Assembly: GCF_004340965.1 (NCBI RefSeq)
Contig: NZ_SLYA01000002.1
Location: forward strand, 124,001 to 188,000
Direction of reading: 5' to 3'
DNA from: Sphingomonas sp. PP-CE-1A-559
GTDB taxonomy: Bacteria; Pseudomonadota; Alphaproteobacteria; Sphingomonadales; Sphingomonadaceae
Length of the DNA stretch: 64,000 nucleotides
The notes beneath the pieces are model-generated. The model had not been told where the DNA came from. It saw nothing but the letters and a program-made list of their open reading frames with translations, and searched no databases. Below are positions 1-7,719 of this stretch, piece by piece; position 1 is the first letter of the stretch; each line of letters starts with the position of its first letter. Both the position numbers and the translations under genes were made by a program.

Positions 1-477
1 GCTGGCGAACGGAGCGTCAGCCGTGGCAAAGTTCTTCATCACCGCGCCGTTCATCACTGTCGGATCGCGCCCGACGGCGTGCAGGATCCAGCCGATCATA
101 CCGGTCACGGTCGACTTGCCGCTCGTCCCTGCGACACCAATCGGCAGCCGGCTGTCGTTGAACAAAGACGCCAGCATCGCCGCGCGGGTCGAACGGGTGC
201 AGCCAAGCGCATCCGCCGCGATCATGTCCGGCACGGTCGCCTCGATCGCCGCCGAGGCAATAACAAGCTGGTCGGCCGATACGATCCCGCTGCCGTCCTG
301 CGGGAACAGCGCGACGCCCTTCGCCGCGAGGTCGTCGAACTTGGCGGGCACGCGGCCCTGGTCGAGATTGCGGTCCGATCCCGCAACGGTCGCGCCGCGG
401 CCCGCGAGGATCATCGCGAGCGGCATCATGCCGCTGCCGCCGATGCCGACGAAGAAACAGGGTTTGCTGATATCCAT
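1..477 (-). CDS. Mur ligase family protein (MurC/Mpl-like), 3' part cut off by window edge
   Basis: This is the first 159 residues of a UDP-N-acetylmuramate-type ligase. The N-terminal Rossmann motif GIGGSGM (residues 11-17) is typical of MurC/Mpl, and the ATP-binding loop GTSGKST lies at residues 117-123. Family members join an amino acid or peptide to UDP-MurNAc in the cytoplasm. It is divergent from an LD-carboxypeptidase gene that starts 53 bp away. That pairing suggests murein recycling (Mpl-like tripeptide ligase) rather than the dcw-cluster MurC, but the substrate cannot be decided from the fragment. The ATG at 477 was chosen because the GIGG motif follows within ten residues, as in the family. 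The gene runs off the left edge. Confidence 0.8.
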   Translation of the reverse strand, partial: MDISKPCFFVGIGGSGMMPLAMILAGRGATVAGSDRNLDQGRVPAKFDDLAAKGVALFPQDGSGIVSADQLVIASAAIEATVPDMIAADALGCTRSTRAAMLASLFNDSRLPIGVAGTSGKSTVTGMIGWILHAVGRDPTVMNGAVMKNFATADAPFAS

Positions 478-529
478 CGGCCCGCGATATGGGCGGTTTG
501 GTAACGGGGCAAGGTCGGGAACACGAACA

Positions 530-1345
530 ATGCGCATCGGTGTCCTCGCCGCGTCGAGCCGGACCAATCCCGCGGCAATTGCGAAGATGACCGCTTACGC
601 GGCAACCGCGTTCCCGGAGGTCGAGCTCGTCTTCCACCCGCAATGCATGGAGATCGATGGCCATTTCGCTGGCTCCGACTTTCGCCGCGCGGGGGCGTTC
701 CTCGAATACGCGAACGATTCCACATTCGACGCGATCTGGTTCCTCCGTGGTGGCTATGGTTCGAACCGCATCCTGGCGATGGTCATGCCGGAACTCGGCC
801 GCGCCGCTCGGCACAAGACGTATCTCGGCTATTCCGACGTCGGCTTCCTGCTCGGCGCGCTCTACGCCCGGCGGATCGGCAGACCCGTGCACGGCCCGAT
901 GGTCAGCGACATCAACCGCCACGACGGCGCAGCTACGGTGGCGCGATCGCTCGGCTGGATGGTGCGCGGTGACAGGGCGGGGCTGGAGCCGGGACTGAAC
1001 GGGCAACCGTCGGCGGCGTTCAACCTCAGCATCATCACCTCGCTGATCGGCACGCCGTGGCTGCCCGACCTGACCGATCACGTCTTGATCGTCGAGGAGG
1101 TGTCCGAGCCCATGTACGCAATCGACCGCATGCTCTTCAAAGTCGCCAACGCCACGCAGTTGAAGGGCATCGCGGGCCTGCGCCTCGGTGCGGTGACCGC
1201 GGTGCAGGAGAACGATCCGCCCTGGGGCGAGACGCTGGATTACATGATGGTGCGGTGGAGCCGCGACATGGGCGTGCCGTATCTCGGCCGCGCCGAGGTC
1301 GGCCACACACAGGCAAACCATGTCGTCCCGTTCGGGGTAGCGTGA
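530..1345 (+). CDS. ldcA: LD-carboxypeptidase (LdcA/MccF family, S66)
   Basis: A 271-residue serine peptidase that in LdcA homologues removes the terminal D-Ala from recycled murein tetrapeptide in the cytoplasm. The family signature RGGYGS is at residues 73-78. The nucleophile motif GYSD is at 100-103 (Ser102). Candidate catalytic Glu (189/190) and His (GH at 258-259) follow in the expected order. The frame is open further upstream, but the ATG at 530 starts directly at the first beta strand and clears the divergent Mur ligase gene. The neighbouring Mur ligase supports a recycling role. MccF-type members of the same family instead cleave peptide-nucleotide antibiotics, so an immunity role is possible but less likely here. 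Confidence 0.85.
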   Translation: MRIGVLAASSRTNPAAIAKMTAYAATAFPEVELVFHPQCMEIDGHFAGSDFRRAGAFLEYANDSTFDAIWFLRGGYGSNRILAMVMPELGRAARHKTYLGYSDVGFLLGALYARRIGRPVHGPMVSDINRHDGAATVARSLGWMVRGDRAGLEPGLNGQPSAAFNLSIITSLIGTPWLPDLTDHVLIVEEVSEPMYAIDRMLFKVANATQLKGIAGLRLGAVTAVQENDPPWGETLDYMMVRWSRDMGVPYLGRAEVGHTQANHVVPFGVA

Positions 1346-1370
1346 CGTTCGACGCCGGCTTGCCTATATA
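1342..1370 (+). promoter_or_regulatory. Putative sigma-70 promoter for thrS
   Basis: GTGACG (1342-1347) resembles a -35 box and TATATA (1365-1370) a -10 box, with an ideal 17-bp spacer. The promoter overlaps the stop codon of the LD-carboxypeptidase gene and lies about 50 bp before the chosen thrS start. It is a sequence match only. Confidence 0.4.
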
Positions 1371-1420
1371 GGGTGTGCGACGGCATAAGCCGCGCCTCTT
1401 CCAACACCAGAAAGTCCTCC

Positions 1421-3412
1421 ATGTCCGCCATGTTCCGAATCACGCTGCCCGACGGTTCCGTCCGCGAGGTTGCGCCCGGGACTACCCCCGCGGATGTCGC
1501 CGCCGCGATTGGGCCGGGCCTCGCCAAGGCGGCACTTGCCGCGCGCATCGACGGGCAGGTGCGCGATCTCAACCGACCGTTCGAGGGCGACACCGCGCTC
1601 GCGCTGGTGACCGCGCGCGACGAGGCCGATGCGCTCGAACTGGTCCGCCACGATCTTGCGCACGTTATGGCCGAAGCGGTCCAGCACCTCTTCCCCGGTA
1701 CGCAGATCACCTTCGGTCCCGCGACGGACGATGGCTTCTACTACGACTTCGCGCCGAAGGATCGTCCGTTCACCGACGAGGACCTGCCCGCCATCGAAGC
1801 CGAGATGCGCGCAATCATCGCCCGGAACGAGCCGTTTCTGCGCGAGGTCTGGTCGCGGCAGCAGCTGATCGATCGTTGGACGCAGCAAGGCGAGAGCTTC
1901 AAGGCCGAATGGGCCGCCGAACTGCCCGAGGGCGAGGAGCTGACGATCTACCGCCAGGGCGAGTGGCTCGACATGTGCCGCGGGCCGCACATGGCCTCGA
2001 CCGGCAAGCTCGACCCCGCCGCGTTCAAGCTGACGCGCGTGTCGGGCGCGTATTGGCGCGGCGATCAAAAGAACGCGATGCTCAGCCGCATCTACGGGAC
2101 CGGCTGGCTCAACAAGAAGCAGCTCGACCAGCATCTTTTCCGTCTCGAGGAAGCCGCCAAGCGCGATCATCGGAAGATCGGCGCGGAGATGGACCTGTTC
2201 CACCTACAGTCCGAAGCGCAGGGCTCGGTGTTCTGGCATCCCAAGGGCTTCGTGCTCTGGCGCCAGATGGAGGCGTATATGCGCCGCCGTCTTGATGCTG
2301 CCGACTATGCCGAGGTCAAGACCCCGCAGCTGATGGACGCCAAGCAGTGGGAGCAGTCGGGCCACTGGGGTAAGTATCGCGAGAACATGTTCGTCGTGCC
2401 GGACGAGATCCCGAACGTCGAGGACGAGGGCGCAGTGTTGTCGGGCGAAGGCGACCTGATGGCGCTGAAACCGATGAACTGCCCCGCGCACGTGCTGATC
2501 TTCAAGCAGGGGATCAAGTCGTACCGCGACCTGCCGATCCGGATGGCCGAGTTCGGCTGCTGCCACCGCAACGAGCCGCACGGTGCGCTGCACGGCATCA
2601 TGCGCGTCCGCCAGTTCACGCAGGACGACGCGCATATCTTCGTTCGCGAGGACCAGCTGGTCGAGGAAGTGCGCAAGTTCTGCGAGCTGCTCGACAGCGT
2701 CTACAAGGACCTCGGTTTCGACAATTACGCGGTAAAGCTCGCGTTGCGCCCCGAGAAGCGGTTCGGCGAAGATTCGATGTGGGACAAGGCCGAGGCGGAA
2801 CTGCGCGAGGCAGTGATGCAGTCGGGCCTGAGCGACACGATCAAGGCGAACTTCGAGGAACTGCCGGGTGAGGGCGCGTTCTATGCTCCGAAGCTCGAAT
2901 TCCACCTGACCGACGCGATCGGCCGGACGTGGCAGGTCGGCACGATCCAGTCGGACCGCGTGCTGCCCGAGCGACTCGATGCGTCGTACGTGGGCGCGGA
3001 CGGCGAACGGCATCGCCCGGTCATGCTCCACCGCGCGATTCTCGGTACGTTCGAGCGCTTCATCGGCATCCTGATCGAGCATCATGCCGGCCGCTTCCCG
3101 CTTTGGCTCGCGCCGGTGCAGGCGGTCGTCGCGACGATCGTGTCGGATGCCGACGACTATGCGCTTGAGGTTGCGGCCAAGCTGAAGGCTGCCGGGATCC
3201 GCGTCGAGACCGATCTCCGCAACGAGAAGATCAACTACAAGGTGCGCGAGCATTCGCTGGCGAAGGTGCCGAACCTGCTGGTCGTTGGCAAGCGCGAGGC
3301 CGAGGAGGGCAAGGTCGCACTCCGCACGCTCGGCAGCCAGGCCCAGACCATCCTGACGCTCGACGAAGCGATCGCGCGTCTTGCGGACGAGGCACGCGCA
3401 CCCGATATGTGA
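1421..3412 (+). CDS. thrS: Threonine--tRNA ligase
   Basis: A 663-residue class II aminoacyl-tRNA synthetase charging tRNA-Thr in the cytoplasm. The order is the usual one: a TGS domain (about residues 1-65), the editing domain with the second additional domain, the catalytic core and a C-terminal anticodon-binding domain. The zinc/active-site signature KPMNCPAH and the class II motif region [18 protein letters not shown] are clear. The ATG at 1421 was preferred over an in-frame GTG at 1373 because the latter only adds a tail with no family resemblance; the ATG at 1430 is also possible. Length fits the family (E. coli 642). infC follows 97 bp downstream, the common thrS-infC order. Confidence 0.97.
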   Translation: MSAMFRITLPDGSVREVAPGTTPADVAAAIGPGLAKAALAARIDGQVRDLNRPFEGDTALALVTARDEADALELVRHDLAHVMAEAVQHLFPGTQITFGPATDDGFYYDFAPKDRPFTDEDLPAIEAEMRAIIARNEPFLREVWSRQQLIDRWTQQGESFKAEWAAELPEGEELTIYRQGEWLDMCRGPHMASTGKLDPAAFKLTRVSGAYWRGDQKNAMLSRIYGTGWLNKKQLDQHLFRLEEAAKRDHRKIGAEMDLFHLQSEAQGSVFWHPKGFVLWRQMEAYMRRRLDAADYAEVKTPQLMDAKQWEQSGHWGKYRENMFVVPDEIPNVEDEGAVLSGEGDLMALKPMNCPAHVLIFKQGIKSYRDLPIRMAEFGCCHRNEPHGALHGIMRVRQFTQDDAHIFVREDQLVEEVRKFCELLDSVYKDLGFDNYAVKLALRPEKRFGEDSMWDKAEAELREAVMQSGLSDTIKANFEELPGEGAFYAPKLEFHLTDAIGRTWQVGTIQSDRVLPERLDASYVGADGERHRPVMLHRAILGTFERFIGILIEHHAGRFPLWLAPVQAVVATIVSDADDYALEVAAKLKAAGIRVETDLRNEKINYKVREHSLAKVPNLLVVGKREAEEGKVALRTLGSQAQTILTLDEAIARLADEARAPDM

Positions 3413-3433
3413 CGTAGCCAATTGATCTTGGGA

Positions 3434-3477
3434 GGGCCGGCTTTCCGAGCGCGGGTTTCTGCGCTATAAGCCGGCCC
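3434..3477 (+). other. Hairpin in the thrS-infC gap (leader or terminator)
   Basis: GGGCCGGCTT (3434-3443) pairs perfectly with AAGCCGGCCC (3468-3477), and inside the loop AGCGC (3448-3452) can pair with GCGCT (3461-3465). No T-tract follows, so it is not a classical intrinsic terminator. It may cap the thrS message or act in the infC leader. TATAAG at 3465-3470 could be an infC -10 box, but I see no good -35. Confidence 0.45.
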
Positions 3478-3496
3478 AAATATTGTCAGAAACTTC

Positions 3497-3512
3497 AGGA
3501 GCAAACCCCATA
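3497..3512 (+). promoter_or_regulatory. infC ribosome-binding site positioned on an AUA codon
   Basis: AGGAG at 3497-3501 is the only good Shine-Dalgarno sequence in the region. Eight bases later comes ATA (3510-3512), in frame with IF-3. The in-frame TTG at 3483 lies upstream of this site and the ATG at 3525 has no ribosome-binding site of its own. Confidence 0.5.
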
Positions 3513-4055
3513 CGTCCTCCCACGATGCGCCGGCCGATGCAGACGCCCGCAATGAACGGCCCGCGATTCAACGAATTCATCCAGAGCCAGAAGGTCCGCG
3601 TGATCGATCACGAGGGCGAGAATCTGGGCGTGATGTACACGCGCGAAGCGATCGAGCAGGCAGCCGAGCACGGCCTCGACCTGGTCGAAGTGTCGCCTAA
3701 CGCCGATCCGCCCGTCGCAAAGTTCCTCGATGTCGGCAAGTTCAAGTACGAGGCGCAGAAGAAGGCGAACCTCGCACGCAAGTCGCAGAAGACGCAGGAG
3801 ATCAAGGAGATCAAGATGCGTCCGAACATCGACGATCATGACTACGACACGAAGATGAAGAAGGTGAACGATTTCATCGGCGAAGGCGACAAGGTCAAGA
3901 TCACGCTGCGGTTCCGCGGTCGCGAACTTAGCCATGGCCAGCTCGGCATGAACCTGTTGAAACGCGTCCAGGACGACGTCGCGGAGATCGCCAAGATCGA
4001 GGCGTATCCGCGCATGGAAGGTCGCCAGATGCTGATGGTGCTCGCACCGAAGTAA
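3510..4055 (+). CDS. infC: Translation initiation factor IF-3
   Basis: IF-3 binds the 30S subunit, prevents premature 50S joining and checks the start codon. The N-domain motif [20 protein letters not shown] and the C-domain with [10 protein letters not shown]-like and [13 protein letters not shown] segments are present, and the protein is about 181 residues, normal for the family. The start is put at ATA 3510 because of the well-spaced AGGAG. In E. coli, infC starts with AUU and IF-3 represses its own synthesis through that rare start. The ATG at 3525 (176 residues) is the conservative alternative. A strong terminator ends the transcript. Confidence 0.93.
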   Translation: MRPPTMRRPMQTPAMNGPRFNEFIQSQKVRVIDHEGENLGVMYTREAIEQAAEHGLDLVEVSPNADPPVAKFLDVGKFKYEAQKKANLARKSQKTQEIKEIKMRPNIDDHDYDTKMKKVNDFIGEGDKVKITLRFRGRELSHGQLGMNLLKRVQDDVAEIAKIEAYPRMEGRQMLMVLAPK

Positions 4056-4092
4056 GTGGCATGGCGGCTTTGGTTGCCACCACGAGATTTGA

Positions 4093-4128
4093 GGCTGGTC
4101 AGTCCTGACGGACTGGCCAGCCTTTTTT
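4093..4128 (+). terminator. Intrinsic terminator after infC
   Basis: A 13-bp stem (4093-4105 with 4110-4122, one G-T pair) closes a TGAC loop and is followed by six T residues (4123-4128). It is a textbook rho-independent terminator. Confidence 0.92.
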
Positions 4129-4604
4129 GTTTGTCGGTACTGGGCGTCTGGTTGCTTGCATCTAGCGCCGGAGTTCCGGCTCCTGTGAGATCGCGGCGGC
4201 CGTATGCATTGGTTCAAACGGGACGCGCGGGCCCTCCCTAATACCGGTGAGGCGGGATGCCAGATGCGCGACCTGAGAAGCCTCGTTCGATAGGTCGGAA
4301 TTGGTCAAACTCCCTTTCCAAGTAGCCGAGGGATGGTTCGTATCCACGGCTGATGCTCAGAATGCAGCTCTATCTCCTGTCTTCCAGTCGAACCCAACAC
4401 TCCGGGTCGCTCGGCCCCATGGTAACCAAGTTGCAATTTGAAACTAGGGTTTGGTGCCTGTCACTATGTGGCGGTTTGGAGACACAATGTTCAAAAATAG
4501 ATTTCCGTATGCGGAAATCAGTAGACGCGAAGGTTGGAATATCTCTACCTAACGGCCAAACCATAAGTTCGAAAACATTCGAACACGTCAGGGAGAGAAT
4601 GCCG
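4129..4604 (+). promoter_or_regulatory. Long leader of the TonB receptor gene with two perfect dyads
   Basis: This 476-bp gap holds no recognisable gene, and its AT content is visibly higher than its neighbours. Two inverted repeats share the same layout of 7-bp arms and a 4-bp spacer. The first is ATTTCCG-TATG-CGGAAAT (4501-4518); the second is GTTCGAA-AACA-TTCGAAC (4567-4584). A weak promoter match (TTGGAG 4476-4481, 16-bp spacer, TAGATT 4498-4503) overlaps the first dyad, which would suit a repressor. A Shine-Dalgarno GGGAG lies at 4591-4595. The rest of the gap (4129-4470) shows nothing I can name. Confidence 0.5.
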
Positions 4605-7553
4605 ATGCGTATGACCGCATATCTGTTGTCCGCCGTCGCGACTGCGGCCATCGTCACGCCGGCATTCGCGCAACAGGCAACGTCCACCGTCGAAGCGCAG
4701 GCGTCGCCCTCGCAGGGTACCGCCAACGCATCGGTTGCGGGCCAGACCAACGCTGCAACGGACGCCGACACCACGCGGGCGGCAAGTGCCAACGCCGGGA
4801 TTCAGGGTAACGCCAGCGACATCGTCATCACCGCGACGCGCCGTTCCGAGCGTCTGTCGAACGTGCCAATCGCGGTTTCGGCAGTCGGTCAGGAAGCGCT
4901 GCAGAATTCGGGCGGCAGCGACATCCGCTCGCTCAACCAGCTCGCACCGTCGTTGCTGATCTCTTCAACCGGTAACGAGTCGAACGCGTCCGCGCGTATT
5001 CGCGGAATCGGTACGGTCGGCGACAATCCCGGCCTCGAAAGCTCGGTCGCGGTCTTTATCGACGGTGTCTATCGCAGCCGCACCGGCGTCGGTCTCAACG
5101 AACTGGGCGAGATCGACCGCGTCGAGGTTCTTCGCGGACCGCAGGGCACATTGTTCGGGCGCAACGCTTCTGCAGGTCTCATCAATATCATCACACGGTC
5201 GCCCGAGTTCGACTGGCATGGCAACGCCGAGGCGACTTACGGCAATTACGACCAGAAGCGGCTTGCAGGCGGCATCACCGGGCCGCTGATCGCCGACAAG
5301 CTCGCCTTCCGGGTCGACGGCGTCTACGTGAACCGCAACGGCTTCTACAAGAACGTCACGGCAGCCAACGGCAGCGAAAGCCGCGTCAACGACCGCGATC
5401 GGTATTTCGTCCGCGGCCAGTTGCTGTTCAAGCCGACCGATACCTTGAGCTTCCGCCTGATCGGCGACTATTCGCACCGCAAGGAAAGCTGCTGCGGCGC
5501 GGTCTATTACAACCAGGTCGAGACGACCGATCCCACGCCCACTGCGCCAGGAGTCGCGCCGTTCTTTCCCACGGTCAACACCGATGGCGCGGTCACGAAC
5601 AACACGACGAACCGCATCGTCGACATCCTGCGTCGCCAGGGCGCAGTGTTCCCGCTGGCCGGCAACACGCCTGATCCGTTCAGCCGCGACGTCGCGATCA
5701 CGCCCGGTCAGACCTTCCGGAATACCACCAAGGATTACGGCGGCTCGCTGCAAGCCGACTGGGATCTCGGTGGCGCGACGTTGACGTCGATCACCGCGTA
5801 TCGCCAGTACAAGTCGGGCAATGCGGGCGATGTCGACTATACCAATGTCGATCTCACGCACCGCGCGGCGGATGGCAATGCCTACCGCCAGTTCAAGACC
5901 TTCACGCAGGAAGCGCGCCTCCAGGGTTCGCTGTTCAACGACAAGCTCGACTGGCTGGTCGGCGGCTTCTATTCGAACGAGAAGCTGAAGCTGGTCGATA
6001 ACGTCGTCTTCGGCGCACAGTATGGTCAGTTTGCTGCCTGCCGCCTCGTTGCAAACGTTAGCCCTGCACTCGCCGCACTGGGACAGAATTCACCCGGGTG
6101 TTTGAACAGCACCGTTGCCCTTCCCGGCACGGGCTTGACCGCGCGTCAGACTGTTTCCGGAGCGTTTGGTGGGGCTGCCGGTGCCGGCGGCCTGATCACG
6201 TCGGCGCTTGACCGCCTCACCGGTGGGGTCGGTCTCGGTGGCGGGGTCAACAACGTCGGCGACTCCGGCTCGATCTACCGCCAGAAGAGCGAGAACTACG
6301 CGTTCTTTACGCACAACATCCTGCATCTGACCGACACGTTGTCGCTGACCGGCGGTCTTCGCTACACGCACGAAACGAAGAAGTTCAACGCGAAGTTCAA
6401 CAACAACAACACGGTCTGCCCGATCCAGCAGGCGGCACTCGCGCCCCTCACGCAGTCGCAAAGCGGCGCCACGGCGTTCGCGCAGGGCATCGTGACCTTG
6501 ACCTGCACCGGCAACTCCAGCCCGGCGTTGAACGCGCTGAACCTCAACGACAGCTTCGGCGATGGCGAGTTCACCGGCACGGCAGTCCTGTCGTGGAAGC
6601 CGTTCACCAAGCTGCTGACCTACGCGTCGTTCGCCAAGGGCTACAAGGCGGGCGGCTACAACCTCGACCGTTCGGATCTCGGCGGGGTAAACGGCGTGCT
6701 GACGCCGCGGACCAATGCCGATGCACCGGGCCTGCGCTTCAACGCCGAGAAGGTGAACAATTACGAACTCGGTGCGAAGTTCAACACGCGCGGCTTCACG
6801 TTCAATGTCGCCGCGTTCCGCGAGGAGTTCACCGACTTCCAGCTCAACACCTTCAACGGCTCGATCTTCGTCGTGCAGAACATCGAAGCGTGCAAGGACA
6901 GCCTAGGCGGCCTCGATAGCGACAACGGGTTCAATCCGGTCACTGGTGCGCAGACCGGAGGGTGCCCGACCAACCGTTCGAAGAAGCCGGGCGTGATCTC
7001 GCAGGGCGTCGAGCTGGAAGCGACGATGTCGCCGATCAAGCAGGTCACGTTCACGGCAGGCTATACCTATGCGGATACCCATTTCCGCAAGAACCTGATC
7101 GGCAGCTCGACCACCGGCGAGCCGCTCGACCGCGCACTCTTCCTGCTGCCGGGCAGCCAGTTGTCGAACGCCCCCAAGAACGTCGTCACGACGTCGTTCG
7201 CCTGGACGCCGGATCTCGGCTCGAACGGCATGTCGGGGCTGATCTATGTCGATAGCCGCCTGTCGTCGGACTATAATACCGGTTCCGATCTGGCGCCGGA
7301 GAAGAAGCAGGACGGCTTCGCCGTGGTGAATGCCCGCGTTGGCCTGCGCGGCAAGGACCAGGCTTGGGCGCTCGAGTTCTGGGCACAGAATGTGTTCAAC
7401 AAGAACTACATCCAAGTCGCGTTCAACACGCCGTTCCAGGGTGCCGGGTCTTCGGCCAACGTCGCAGCCTATGGTGGCACCGGCAACGCGCTCTACTCGG
7501 CATTCCTCGCCGAGCCACGCACTTACGGCCTGACGCTGCGCTCGCGCTTCTGA
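4605..7553 (+). CDS. TonB-dependent receptor
   Basis: A 982-residue outer-membrane gated porin that takes up a bulky ligand using the TonB-ExbBD proton motive force. A signal peptide ends near residue 22 (PAFA-QQ). After a low-complexity Ala/Thr/Gln linker comes SDIVITATRR, the plug domain with RIRGIGT and DRVEVLRGPQGTLFGRNA, then the long 22-strand barrel region ending in the aromatic C-terminus LTLRSRF. Large Asn/Gly-rich extracellular loops make it longer than the usual 700-800 residues. The ATG at 4605 has the best spacing from GGGAG; the ATG at 4599 is two codons upstream. No partner genes lie nearby, so the ligand is unknown. The dyads upstream suggest control by a dedicated repressor. 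Confidence 0.95.
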   Translation: MRMTAYLLSAVATAAIVTPAFAQQATSTVEAQASPSQGTANASVAGQTNAATDADTTRAASANAGIQGNASDIVITATRRSERLSNVPIAVSAVGQEALQNSGGSDIRSLNQLAPSLLISSTGNESNASARIRGIGTVGDNPGLESSVAVFIDGVYRSRTGVGLNELGEIDRVEVLRGPQGTLFGRNASAGLINIITRSPEFDWHGNAEATYGNYDQKRLAGGITGPLIADKLAFRVDGVYVNRNGFYKNVTAANGSESRVNDRDRYFVRGQLLFKPTDTLSFRLIGDYSHRKESCCGAVYYNQVETTDPTPTAPGVAPFFPTVNTDGAVTNNTTNRIVDILRRQGAVFPLAGNTPDPFSRDVAITPGQTFRNTTKDYGGSLQADWDLGGATLTSITAYRQYKSGNAGDVDYTNVDLTHRAADGNAYRQFKTFTQEARLQGSLFNDKLDWLVGGFYSNEKLKLVDNVVFGAQYGQFAACRLVANVSPALAALGQNSPGCLNSTVALPGTGLTARQTVSGAFGGAAGAGGLITSALDRLTGGVGLGGGVNNVGDSGSIYRQKSENYAFFTHNILHLTDTLSLTGGLRYTHETKKFNAKFNNNNTVCPIQQAALAPLTQSQSGATAFAQGIVTLTCTGNSSPALNALNLNDSFGDGEFTGTAVLSWKPFTKLLTYASFAKGYKAGGYNLDRSDLGGVNGVLTPRTNADAPGLRFNAEKVNNYELGAKFNTRGFTFNVAAFREEFTDFQLNTFNGSIFVVQNIEACKDSLGGLDSDNGFNPVTGAQTGGCPTNRSKKPGVISQGVELEATMSPIKQVTFTAGYTYADTHFRKNLIGSSTTGEPLDRALFLLPGSQLSNAPKNVVTTSFAWTPDLGSNGMSGLIYVDSRLSSDYNTGSDLAPEKKQDGFAVVNARVGLRGKDQAWALEFWAQNVFNKNYIQVAFNTPFQGAGSSANVAAYGGTGNALYSAFLAEPRTYGLTLRSRF

Positions 7554-7568
7554 TCGGGTGATTGAATG

Positions 7569-7604
7569 AAAAGCCGGTCCGCAGTTCGCTGTGGGCCGGC
7601 TTTT
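7569..7604 (+). terminator. Terminator after the TonB receptor gene
   Basis: AAAAGCCGGTCCGCAG (7569-7584) pairs with CTGTGGGCCGGCTTTT (7589-7604) around a TTCG tetraloop. A-tract and T-tract flanks mean it could work in both directions, serving glnD from the other side. Confidence 0.85.
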
Positions 7605-7628
7605 CCGTGCTCGTGCTCCCTGAAAACC

Positions 7629-7712
7629 CCGGTTCTCCTGCGAACGCACGGGCCCAGGATTACAGGCGCTACGCTCTGTTACCCTGGGCTCCCGCCTTCG
7701 CGGGAGAACCGG
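7629..7712. repeat. Palindromic dispersed repeat, family A
   Basis: Imperfect 30-bp arms (7629-7658 and 7683-7712) with the family core GGGCTCCCGCCTTCGCGGGA. It lies 7 bp beyond the glnD stop codon. The same core recurs near 12060, 35230, 46490, 49130, 55980 and 58650. Confidence 0.8.
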
Positions 7713-7719
7713 AAGCGCG

